A stretch of 37,909 nucleotides of DNA from an uncultured Coriobacteriaceae bacterium (GTDB lineage: Bacteria > Actinomycetota > Coriobacteriia > Coriobacteriales > Eggerthellaceae). The notes beneath the pieces are model-generated. The model saw nothing but the letters and a program-made list of their open reading frames with translations, was not told the DNA's origin and made no database searches. The first letter of the stretch is position 1; each line of letters opens with the position of its first letter. The stretch spans positions 1 through 37,909 of the forward strand of contig URZP01000007.1 in the NCBI GenBank assembly GCA_900552365.1. The letters run 5' to 3'. The translations under genes and the position numbers were made by a program. Positions 13,815-21,416 of this stretch are shown in pieces.

Positions 13815-15089
13815 ATGTACGACACTGGTTCAACAGCATTCATGATCGTGTGCGCGATGCTTGTTTTGCTTATGACGCCTGGTTTGGCATTTTTCTACGG
13901 AGGCCTTTCACGGCGCAAGAACGTGGTCAACACGATGATCATGTCGTTTGCGGTTATCGGCATCGTTGCCATTACTTGGACGGTTTGCGGATGGTCGTTC
14001 GCATACGGTGGGAATGGCTCCATCCCGTTCTTCGGCGGTTTTGATCAGCTTGGTTTCTTGGGCGGGACAAGCGATATGCTTGCTGTCGCAGCTGATGTTC
14101 CCGAGGATGCGGTTTACCCTGACATCATCAACTTCGTGTTCCAGATGGCATTCTGCATGATCACCACCGCCATCATCACCGGTTCGCTTGCCGGCCGTAT
14201 GAAGTTCGGCGCGGTGTGCGCGTTTGCGGCTGCTTGGACCATCTTGGTTTACCCGCTGCTTGCCCACATGGTTTGGGGTGGTGACGGCAGCCTGATCGGC
14301 GACACCATTGGTGCGCTTGACTTTGCTGGTGGCGATGTCGTTCATATCAGCTCGGGCCTTACCGGCTTGGTGCTTTGCCTGATGCTTGGAAAGCGCAAGG
14401 GCTTCGGCATGATGAGCTACCGTCCGCACAACGTTCCGTTCGTTGCTTTGGGTGCAACCCTTCTGTGGTTCGGTTGGTTCGGTTTCAACGGCGGTTCTCA
14501 GTTCGCAGCCGATGGCGTTGCAGGTTTGGCTGTCATCAACACGGTTGTCGCATCGGGTGCCGCGCTGGTTTCCTGGATGATCGTCGAGCGTGTGAAGGTT
14601 GGCAAGCCTACGTTGGTTGGCGCAGCTACCGGTCTTGTTGCCGGCCTGGTTGTCATCACCCCTGCTGCCGGCTTCGTCGAGCCTTGGGCGGCAATCGCCA
14701 TGGGTTTGTGCGTATCCCCGATTTGCTACTTCGCCATTTCGGTTTGCAAGGCCAAGTTCGGCTATGACGACGCGCTTGATGCATTCGGTTGCCACTGCGT
14801 CGGCGGTATCGTGGGCGGCATCTTCACCGGCCTGTTCTGCGTGCCCGAGCTGTCCTGGACCGACTTCGGCGGCCTGTTCTACACCGGCGATTTCTCGCTG
14901 TTGGGCAGTCAGATCGCGGGCATCCTGATCACCATCGCTTTCGTAGCGGTGTGCGACGTTGTTCTCGGCCTTATCATCAAGGTGTGCTTCAAGGGCGACC
15001 TGCGAGTGAGCGAGGAAGAAGAAGCTCAGGGCCTGGATGTTGCAGCACACGGCGAGTCTGCTTACCCGGCATACATTGGCCTGGACTAA
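13815..15089 (+). CDS. amtB: Ammonium transporter
   Basis: A 424-residue Amt-family channel with about 11 membrane helices, beginning with an outside N-terminus and LVLLMTPGLAFFYGGLSRRK. The twin pore histidines are His177 (DVVHISSG) and His327 (FGCHCVGGIVGG); the usual FGIHGVGG has become FGCHCVGG, the histidine being kept. It moves ammonium or ammonia into the cell under nitrogen limitation. The start has AAGGAAAGG 4-5 bases upstream. It is followed after 24 bases by the P-II gene, the classical amtB-glnK pair, in which P-II plugs the channel when nitrogen is sufficient. Upstream GTAAC/GAAAC words suggest nitrogen control. The C-terminal tail is acidic and helical (SEEEEAQG), where P-II would dock. 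Confidence 0.96.
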   Translation: MYDTGSTAFMIVCAMLVLLMTPGLAFFYGGLSRRKNVVNTMIMSFAVIGIVAITWTVCGWSFAYGGNGSIPFFGGFDQLGFLGGTSDMLAVAADVPEDAVYPDIINFVFQMAFCMITTAIITGSLAGRMKFGAVCAFAAAWTILVYPLLAHMVWGGDGSLIGDTIGALDFAGGDVVHISSGLTGLVLCLMLGKRKGFGMMSYRPHNVPFVALGATLLWFGWFGFNGGSQFAADGVAGLAVINTVVASGAALVSWMIVERVKVGKPTLVGAATGLVAGLVVITPAAGFVEPWAAIAMGLCVSPICYFAISVCKAKFGYDDALDAFGCHCVGGIVGGIFTGLFCVPELSWTDFGGLFYTGDFSLLGSQIAGILITIAFVAVCDVVLGLIIKVCFKGDLRVSEEEEAQGLDVAAHGESAYPAYIGLD

Positions 15090-15113
15090 TCGATTGCGGA
15101 AAGGACACGTATC

Positions 15114-15452
15114 ATGAAGAAAATCACGGCAATCGTTCGCCCCGAGAAACTTGAGGCAGTGAAAGAGGCTCTGTTCACGGCGAAGGTCAGCGGCATGACG
15201 ATCTCCCAGGTTCAGGGTTGCGGCAGTCAGCATGGCTGGAAGGAGTACTACCGCGGCACCGAGGTTCTGTTGAACATGCTTCCGAAAGTGAAGTTCGAGA
15301 TCGTCGTTACGGACGAAGAGGTCGAACCTATCGTGGATGTGATCACGTCGGTTGCCCGCACGGGAGAGGTCGGAGACGGAAAGATCTTCGTGTTCCCTGT
15401 GGATGAGGTCGTTCGCGTGCGAACCGGCGAGCGCGGCGGCGACGCGGTTTAG
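15114..15452 (+). CDS. glnK: P-II nitrogen regulatory protein, GlnK-like, without Tyr51
   Basis: A 112-residue P-II protein of normal length. It begins MKKITAIVRPEKLEAVKEAL, has the T-loop GCGSQHGWKEYYRGTEVLLN (35-54), then LPKVKFEIVV, the B-loop TGEVGDGKIFV and the C-loop VRTGERG. P-II proteins bind ATP, ADP and 2-oxoglutarate and control the Amt channel and nitrogen metabolism. The residue aligned with the modification tyrosine (Tyr51) is Val51, so uridylylation or adenylylation at that site is not possible; regulation would be by ligand binding alone. The nearby Tyr45 and Tyr46 are the conserved non-modified positions. It follows amtB by 24 bases with an AAAGGA ribosome site and is closed by a terminator. 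Confidence 0.95.
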   Translation: MKKITAIVRPEKLEAVKEALFTAKVSGMTISQVQGCGSQHGWKEYYRGTEVLLNMLPKVKFEIVVTDEEVEPIVDVITSVARTGEVGDGKIFVFPVDEVVRVRTGERGGDAV

Positions 15453-15532
15453 CTTGCAGCGCCAGAGGGCTGGCGTGAAGCGACCTTCAGGTTTCGGATA
15501 GTCAAAAATCGTCCGAAAGACACTAATCATCA

Positions 15533-15565
15533 AGCACGGCAGTCAAACGGCTGCCGTGCTTTTTC
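15533..15565 (+). terminator. Terminator of the amtB-glnK operon
   Basis: Perfect 10-base-pair stem AGCACGGCAG / CTGCCGTGCT (15533-15542 and 15551-15560) with an 8-base loop, followed by TTTTTCTTG. A weaker 7-base-pair inverted repeat TTTCGGA / TCCGAAA precedes it (15492-15518). Confidence 0.92.
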
Positions 15566-15594
15566 TTGTTGCGATCGGCCGTTTGCCGGACGAG

Positions 15595-15642
15595 TTTCAC
15601 ACGAGTATTGCAAAGCGTGTGAAAGAAGTGTTACAAAGTAAC
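15595..15642 (+). promoter_or_regulatory. Two inverted repeats upstream of the ABC importer
   Basis: TTTCACAC (15595-15602) and GTGTGAAA (15617-15624) form a perfect 8-base inverted repeat with a 14-base spacer. Next to it GTTAC-aaa-GTAAC (15630-15642) is a second perfect repeat. The first has the widely spaced geometry of metal-sensor operators such as NikR sites, though the bases differ. Function is inferred from position about 150 bases before the binding-protein gene. Confidence 0.4.
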
Positions 15643-15787
15643 AAATCGTAATACCGAAATGAAATCGCATTGAAGGGCGCCTGGGCGTCAAAGCCCAATC
15701 GAACTTCAGCCTTCCCTGCAAATACTGAGGATTCAGTGTCAAGTTGGCACCTCAATGCGGTTATCAAACGCCGAAAGGACGATCGCG

Positions 15788-17449
15788 ATGACCGAACAGA
15801 CCAACCTCACTCGCCGTACGTTCGCGAAAGCGCTTGGCGCGGGTGCGATGATGCTGCCGTTCGCTGGGGCTTTGGCAGGTTGCCAGGCAAAGGACAAGGG
15901 CGCGGCTTCTTCGGCAGCCGGCACCTCTTCCAGGGGAGATGCTAAATCGCAGGTCATTGTGACCATGCCCGCTTCCTCCGAGCCCTCAGCCGGCTTCAAC
16001 CCCTTTGTTTCTTGGGGTTGCGGCGAGCACGTGCACGAACCTCTTATCCAGTCCACTCTTCTGGCCACGACGGTCGACATGGGCTTCAAGAACGACCTCG
16101 CCACTGACTACAAGTGCTCTGAGGATGGCCTGGTCTGGACGTTCGCCATTCGCGACGATGCCAAGTTCACCGACGGCGAGGCCCTTACTGCCAAAGACGT
16201 CGCCTTCACTCTTAACGGCATTCTGAATTCCGAGACCTCGGAGTGCGACCTTTCTATGGTCAAAGAGGCTCGCGCTACCGATGACTTCACGGTTGAGATC
16301 GAACTGAATAAGCCGTTCAACGCGTTCCTTTATACCCTTGCCGTCATCGGCATCGTACCCGAGCATGCATACAGCGACTCCTATGGCGAAAAGCCCATCG
16401 GCAGCGGCCGTTACATGCTTGAACGCTGGGACAAAGGTCAGCAGGTCATCCTTGCGGCAAACCCCGACTACTACGGCGAGGCTCCCAAGATGCAGCGCGT
16501 GGTCGTGGTTTTCAAGGATGAAGACGCCTCCCTTGCTTCGGCTAAGGCTTCGGAAGCGGACGTTGCATACACCTCCGCCACGTTCGCGGCAAACCAGCCG
16601 AAGGGCTATGACCTGCTGAACTGCGCATCGGTTGACTCGCGTGGCATCGCGCTCCCCACGGTGCCCGCGAATTCTCCGAAGACCCGCTCTAACGGTGCCG
16701 ATTATGAAACGGGCAACAATGTCACCTCTGACATCGCCGTCCGCCGCGCCATTAACTACGCAATCGATCGCCAGCTGATGATCGATCATGTCCTTTCCGG
16801 TTACGCCGAACCCGCTTACAACGTGTGCGATGGCATGCCTTGGGCAAGCGATGCCATGCATATCGAAACCGATGTCGACAAGGCGAAGAGCATCTTGGAC
16901 GAAGCCGGCTGGGCTGTCGCCTCCGATGGCGTCCGCGTTAAGGACGGCGTGCGTGCAAGCGTCGAGCTGTACTATCCGGCAAGCGACACCGTTCGTCAGG
17001 CCATTGCCAACGAGTTCGCCGATCAGATGAAGGGCATCGGCCTCGAGGTCAACCTGAACGGCGCCGGTTGGGACGAGATCTACCAGCATGGTTATAACGA
17101 TCTGGTCACCTGGGGCTGGGGAAGCAACTCGCCTATCGAGATGTACAACCTGTACTACTCCAAGGGCACGGGCAACTTCGCTTCCTACAAGAACGAAACC
17201 GTTGACAAGCACATCGACGCCGCGTTGGCTTACGCCAACGTCGAAGATTCCTATGAAGAGTGGAAGCTTGCTCAGTGGGACGGCGCCGAGGGCGTTGGCC
17301 CGCAGGGTGGCGCGACCTGGGTTTGGTTCGCGAATGTCGACCACCTGTACTTCACCAAGCAGAATCTGGTCATCGCCGAGCAGAAATTGCATCCGCATGG
17401 TCATGGCTGGAGCTTGGTCAACAATGTCGATCAGTGGGGATGGGCGTAG
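15788..17449 (+). CDS. Peptide/nickel-type ABC transporter substrate-binding lipoprotein
   Basis: A 553-residue SBP_bac_5 (OppA/DppA/NikA class) protein. The N-terminus combines a twin-arginine motif LTRRTFAK (Arg9-Arg10), a hydrophobic segment and a lipobox LAGC with Cys32, so it is probably a Tat-exported lipoprotein anchored outside the membrane. Family features include FAIRDDAKFTDGEALTAKDV and DIAVRRAINYAIDRQLMIDH, typical of the peptide/nickel binding fold. The start at 15788 has AAAGGA upstream; an ATG-preceding extension to 15755 lacks one. It is the first gene of a four-gene importer. The ligand, whether peptide, nickel or a metal chelate, cannot be told from sequence; the His-rich ATPase points towards metal, by inference. 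Confidence 0.9.
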   Translation: MTEQTNLTRRTFAKALGAGAMMLPFAGALAGCQAKDKGAASSAAGTSSRGDAKSQVIVTMPASSEPSAGFNPFVSWGCGEHVHEPLIQSTLLATTVDMGFKNDLATDYKCSEDGLVWTFAIRDDAKFTDGEALTAKDVAFTLNGILNSETSECDLSMVKEARATDDFTVEIELNKPFNAFLYTLAVIGIVPEHAYSDSYGEKPIGSGRYMLERWDKGQQVILAANPDYYGEAPKMQRVVVVFKDEDASLASAKASEADVAYTSATFAANQPKGYDLLNCASVDSRGIALPTVPANSPKTRSNGADYETGNNVTSDIAVRRAINYAIDRQLMIDHVLSGYAEPAYNVCDGMPWASDAMHIETDVDKAKSILDEAGWAVASDGVRVKDGVRASVELYYPASDTVRQAIANEFADQMKGIGLEVNLNGAGWDEIYQHGYNDLVTWGWGSNSPIEMYNLYYSKGTGNFASYKNETVDKHIDAALAYANVEDSYEEWKLAQWDGAEGVGPQGGATWVWFANVDHLYFTKQNLVIAEQKLHPHGHGWSLVNNVDQWGWA

Positions 17450-17566
17450 GGAGCGCCGCCGCGTTAAGAGCGTGAAGGGCGCTGCGTTCATGTTCGTCTG
17501 ATTGGACAGAGGTTCCGTTCGCAGGTTTCATGTAGGCGGGCGGGGCTTTAAGGATGTCTTTTGCCA

Positions 17567-18562
17567 ATGGTCGATTTCATTTTCAAAAACATACTGCGCT
17601 TCGTGCTGCTGATGTTCGCGGTCAGTTTCGTAGTGTTCGCGCTGGTCAGCTTGTCGCCCATCGATCCTATTCAGGCGAATCTGGGTCAGGCTGCCTATGT
17701 GAACATGAGCGAGGCGAAGCGCGCTGTGTTCGCCGAGCATTGGGGCGCAGATACGCCGATGCTCGAGCGCTATGCAAGCTGGATGGCTGGTTTGCTTCAC
17801 GGCGACATGGGCACCTCGCTCAGGTTCAACGCGCCGGTGTCGCAGGTTATTGCGTATCGAGCGGGCAATTCGCTCATGTTGATGACGGTTGCCTGGGTGG
17901 TCAGCGGCGTTCTGGGCTTCGTGCTTGGCATCGCTGCCGGCGTGTTCCGCGGCAGCGCCATCGACAAGTTCGTTCGCGTGTACTGCTATGTTCTGGCAGC
18001 AACGCCGTCGTTCTGGATTGGCCTTATATTGCTGACCGTTTTCGCGGTTCAGCTTGGTTGGTTCCCGTTGGGTCTGTCGGTTCCCGTGGGCGTCTCGGGT
18101 GAGGTTTCCTTTGCCGACACGTTGTCGCACTTGGCGCTTCCTGCCATCACTCTTTCGCTGGTGGGTGTTGCGAGCATTGCGCTTCACACGCGTGAGAAAG
18201 TGGTTGACGTCATGGAAAGCGAGTACGTGCGTTTCGCTCGCGTCAGGGGCGAGAGCACGGGCTCCATCATGAAACACCATGTTCTGAGGAACGTCGCTTT
18301 GCCCGCGCTTACGTTGCAATTCGCTTCGATTTCCGAGATCTTCGGTGGTTCGGTGCTGGTCGAGCAGGTTTTCTCGTATCCGGGATTGGGTCAGGCTGCA
18401 GTTACCGCGGGCGTTGGCAGCGATGTCGCGCTTCTTGCGGGCATTGCCCTGGTTTCGGCGTTGTTCGTTTTCGGCGGCAACACCATTGCCAACGTGCTGT
18501 ACGGCGTGATCGATCCGCGCATGAAGACTAAAACCGTGCAGGGTAAGGCGGTTGCCTCATGA
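17567..18562 (+). CDS. ABC transporter permease (DppB/NikB type)
   Basis: A membrane permease of 331 residues with about six helices, first partner of a heterodimeric channel. It starts MVDFIFKNILRFVLLM, the standard basic-hydrophobic opening of DppB-type proteins, has the SLSPIDPIQ motif, then the segment WMAGLLHGDMGTSLRF, and the coupling-helix (EAA) loop around MESEYVRFARVRGES. The start is uncertain: AAGGA (17550-17554) is 12 bases before ATG 17567 but only 6 bases before an in-frame TTG at 17561, which would add two residues. It follows the binding-protein gene by 117 bases, a gap without visible terminator, and overlaps the next permease by 4 bases. Confidence 0.92.
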   Translation: MVDFIFKNILRFVLLMFAVSFVVFALVSLSPIDPIQANLGQAAYVNMSEAKRAVFAEHWGADTPMLERYASWMAGLLHGDMGTSLRFNAPVSQVIAYRAGNSLMLMTVAWVVSGVLGFVLGIAAGVFRGSAIDKFVRVYCYVLAATPSFWIGLILLTVFAVQLGWFPLGLSVPVGVSGEVSFADTLSHLALPAITLSLVGVASIALHTREKVVDVMESEYVRFARVRGESTGSIMKHHVLRNVALPALTLQFASISEIFGGSVLVEQVFSYPGLGQAAVTAGVGSDVALLAGIALVSALFVFGGNTIANVLYGVIDPRMKTKTVQGKAVAS

Positions 18563-19509
18563 CGAATCTGGAACCTTGCGCGATCGTCGCTTCGAACGAG
18601 CCCGCCTCGCAGGCTGTGGCATCCGCGCCGACGACGGCCGCCCCGTTGCATAAAGATTTGGAGCCCGTGCTTTTGCACGAGCCGCTGTCGCGTGCTTCTA
18701 ACCGAAAGGTCACGTTTGGCGTTTGCGTTGGCTCTGCGCTTGCGCTGGTTATTGTGGTCGTTGCCGGCTTGCTGCTGAGTGATGAAGCGGTTCGCACGAA
18801 TTTCGCTTCTAAAAACATGGCACCGTGTCTGGCGCACCTGTTCGGTACCGACTGGATGGGTCGTGACATGCTGGCTCGAACCCTGACGGGTCTTTCCACC
18901 AGCGTGCTGCTGGGCTTGGTTGCGGCAACCGCTTCCGCGATCATTGCTCTTATCCTGGCGTCCATCGCCGCGCTTGGCGGCAAAAGGGCCGACGCGGTGG
19001 TCACGTGGCTGGTCGACTTGGTTTTGGGTGTGCCGCACATCGTGCTGCTCATTCTGATTTCCTTCGCCCTTGGCAAGGGTTTTTGGGGCGTGGCCATTGG
19101 CGTTGCGCTCACTCACTGGCCAAGCCTTACGCGTGTGCTGCGCGCCGAGATCCTTCAGTGTCGCGAGGCCCCGTATGTGGCGGTTGCGCACAAGCTGGGG
19201 CAAAGCCGCTTGAAGATCGCACTTACGCATATGCTGCCCGCGTTGTTTCCGCAGTTCATCGTTGGATTGGTTCTGCTGTTCCCGCACGCCATCCTGCACG
19301 AGGCGGCGGTGACGTTTCTTGGCTTCGGCCTTTCGCCCGACATGCCGGCAATCGGCATCATCCTAAGCGAGTCGATGGGTTGCCTGTCCATTGGCGCATG
19401 GTGGTTGGCCGTGTTCCCGGGTCTTGCCCTGGTGGCGTGCGTTCTGCTGTTCGATTTCGCTGGTTCGGGGCTTCGCAAGCTCATCGATCCGCATACGGCG
19501 CAAAGGTAG
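18559..19509 (+). CDS. ABC transporter permease (DppC/NikC type)
   Basis: A 316-residue second permease. The first 50 residues are a cytosolic, alanine- and proline-containing extension; the first membrane helix is about 54-74. The family motif HLFGTDWMGRDMLARTLTG is present (DppC/NikC signature LGTDxxGRD), followed by five more helices, and the coupling loop contains EAPYVAVAHKLGQS. It ends in LRKLIDPHTAQR. The ATG overlaps the stop of the previous permease (ATGA), so the two are translated together as expected for a heterodimer. The ATPase gene begins 5 bases after its stop. The substrate is inferred only from the operon. Confidence 0.93.
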   Translation: MTNLEPCAIVASNEPASQAVASAPTTAAPLHKDLEPVLLHEPLSRASNRKVTFGVCVGSALALVIVVVAGLLLSDEAVRTNFASKNMAPCLAHLFGTDWMGRDMLARTLTGLSTSVLLGLVAATASAIIALILASIAALGGKRADAVVTWLVDLVLGVPHIVLLILISFALGKGFWGVAIGVALTHWPSLTRVLRAEILQCREAPYVAVAHKLGQSRLKIALTHMLPALFPQFIVGLVLLFPHAILHEAAVTFLGFGLSPDMPAIGIILSESMGCLSIGAWWLAVFPGLALVACVLLFDFAGSGLRKLIDPHTAQR

Positions 19510-19514
19510 GGGTC

Positions 19515-21164
19515 ATGGTGAACATTAATTCCAGCGCCGAGCTTTCGGACGGCGCTGTCGAAGGGGTGCGCGAGCAAGCTTCTTCGCATAACGAGACCCA
19601 TGCTGATGCCGAGCGTCACCATCATCATGCGCATGCGCCCGCTTCGCATCACGAGCACGGTCACCATCTGCTTCAGGTCGAGGATCTCACCGTTGCGTTC
19701 AGTATGTACGACGAGCGGCAGAGCTTTTTCCGCGCGAAGAAGAAGCGCGTGGAGGCGCTGCACGGCTTAAGCCTTTCCGTCCACGCAGGCGAGATCATCG
19801 CGATTGTGGGCGCATCGGGTTCGGGCAAGACGCTTCTTGCCGACGCGGTCATGGGTGTTTTCGAGCCGAATGCTCAGGTTAAGGGCAAGATTTGGTATGA
19901 CGGCGAACTTCAGGACGCGGGCGGTCTTGCCGCGTTGCGCGGTCACGGCATTTCGATGGTGCCGCAGAGCGTGCGCGCTCTTGACCCGCTGATTCGCGTG
20001 GGCAAGCAGGTGGAAGGTTTCGGCGCTTCCGGCGCCGACCGCGAGTCGCGTCGTGCGAAACGCGAGGAGTTGTTCACGCGCTATGGGCTTGACCCGCAGG
20101 TTGCCGACATGTATCCGCATGAGCTTTCGGGTGGCATGGCAAGGCGCGTGCTTTTGTGCACGGCGCTTATGGACGACCCGCGTGTCATCGTTGCCGACGA
20201 GCCGACGCCTGGCTTGGACCTAGAGCTTGCCGTGCGCGCCATGGATGACTTTCGCGCGTTCGCCAACCAAGGCAACGGCGTGCTGCTTATCACGCACGAT
20301 ATCGAACTCGCCCTTCGTGTGGCCGATCGCATCGCGGTGTTCAAGGACGGCACCGTGGTCGAGGAGACTTCTGTCGAGAACTTCGCCGCCCGCACGCCTG
20401 ACGGGCTGATCCATCCGTTCTCCCTCGAGCTGTGGCAGGCACTTGCCGATCTCGGTGCCTCTGATGCGCTCGATGGCGGCGAAGGCTCAGCCCCCGATGA
20501 CGCTTCCTCGGAAGTGCCTGAGGACGGCCGATTTATTAAAGAAGAGGGGGGGTTCGGCATGTTAGAGGCGCGCGACGTCACGTTCGGCTACGGCAAGCGA
20601 ACTCTGTACGAAGGCTTCAATCTATCCATCGCCCCGGGTGAGCGCGTCGCCCTGAGTGCCCCGTCTGGCTTCGGCAAAACCTCGCTCTGTCGCGTGTTGG
20701 CCGGATACGAGCGCCCGTGGTCGGGTTCGGTCCTGATCGACGGCGAGCCGCTGCCCAGCAACGGCCCGAGCCCCGTTCAGCTTATCATCCAGCATCCCGA
20801 CACCGCGGTTGACCCGCGCTTGCGCATGGCGAAGACTCTCGCCGAGGCAGGGGACGTCCCTGAGCGCATCGTGCGCGGCCTTGGTATCCGCGACGAGTGG
20901 CTTACTCGTTTCCCGCACGAGCTTTCCGGCGGCGAGCTTCAGCGCTTCTGCATCGCCCGTGCATTGGGCGCTTCTCCGCGTTACCTAATCGCCGATGAGA
21001 TCTCGACCATGCTCGATGCTGTGACGCAAGCTCAGATCTGGAGATTCCTGTTAGAGGAATGCGAGCGCCGAAACATGGGTTTGGTGTTCGTGTCGCATTC
21101 GCCCGCCCTAACGAAGAAGATCGCAACGCGCGTTGTTGACCTGCGCGAATGCGTCAGACGGTAA
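19515..21164 (+). CDS. Fused two-domain ABC ATPase with histidine-rich N-terminus
   Basis: A 549-residue protein carrying both ATPase domains of a DppD/DppF or NikD/NikE pair. Domain 1 (about 53-300): Walker A GASGSGKT, signature LSGGMARR, Walker B VIVADEPTPGLD, H-loop ITHD. Domain 2 (about 350-549): Walker A APSGFGKT, signature LSGGELQRF, Walker B YLIADEISTMLD, H-loop VSHS. Between them lies an acidic linker. Residues 25-51 contain 12 histidines, including HHHH and HHEHGHH, a pattern seen in nickel, zinc and cobalt handling proteins; metal storage or sensing is inference. The start at 19515 has only a weak AGGGG site and was chosen for being just after the permease stop; the upstream open frame overlaps that permease. 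Confidence 0.9.
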   Translation: MVNINSSAELSDGAVEGVREQASSHNETHADAERHHHHAHAPASHHEHGHHLLQVEDLTVAFSMYDERQSFFRAKKKRVEALHGLSLSVHAGEIIAIVGASGSGKTLLADAVMGVFEPNAQVKGKIWYDGELQDAGGLAALRGHGISMVPQSVRALDPLIRVGKQVEGFGASGADRESRRAKREELFTRYGLDPQVADMYPHELSGGMARRVLLCTALMDDPRVIVADEPTPGLDLELAVRAMDDFRAFANQGNGVLLITHDIELALRVADRIAVFKDGTVVEETSVENFAARTPDGLIHPFSLELWQALADLGASDALDGGEGSAPDDASSEVPEDGRFIKEEGGFGMLEARDVTFGYGKRTLYEGFNLSIAPGERVALSAPSGFGKTSLCRVLAGYERPWSGSVLIDGEPLPSNGPSPVQLIIQHPDTAVDPRLRMAKTLAEAGDVPERIVRGLGIRDEWLTRFPHELSGGELQRFCIARALGASPRYLIADEISTMLDAVTQAQIWRFLLEECERRNMGLVFVSHSPALTKKIATRVVDLRECVRR

Positions 21165-21245
21165 GCTGATCGTAAAATCATTTGGGCGACTCGTGGTGAA
21201 TTGTCGACGTCATTGAAACGCATCGCACGGGGACTTGCGGCATGA

Positions 21246-21251
21246 TATACT
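21246..21251 (+). promoter_or_regulatory. rpsA: Candidate -10 box of rpsA
   Basis: TATACT lies 166 bases before the rpsA start, without a matching -35 hexamer at 17 bases. If used, it gives a leader of about 160 bases containing GTTCGG (21323-21328) and CCGAAC (21351-21356) able to pair. No terminator is seen after the ABC operon, so read-through is also possible. Confidence 0.35.
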
Positions 21252-21416
21252 AATGCGGCTTGTAAGACGGACTTGCAAGCAACAGTATTGGCCCCCGAGA
21301 CATGTTTGTTGCACAACGAGGGGTTCGGCATCAGCCGGGCTTCGCGTCACCCGAACATGGTAAATGTCAGCAATCATTCATGGCGAAGGGTCCCCGAGAA
21401 TTGAAAGGGGTCCGTT

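Larger units (their letters stand above)
15453..15787. other. Intergenic region before the ABC importer
   Basis: It contains the amtB-glnK terminator (15533-15565) and two inverted repeats that look like regulator sites for the importer (15595-15642). I see no gene and no clear -35/-10 pair. Confidence 0.5.

Noticed and set aside
13908..15533. 541-codon minus-strand frame across amtB and glnK
   Set aside because: It covers two genes and their terminator; rich in His, Asn and Asp as is usual for antisense frames.
15986..17491. 501-codon minus-strand frame across the binding-protein gene
   Set aside because: Antisense shadow with no domain or ribosome site.
17554..18102. 182-codon plus-strand frame starting at ATG 17554
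   Set aside because: It is in another frame of the permease gene and lacks membrane helices or a family match.
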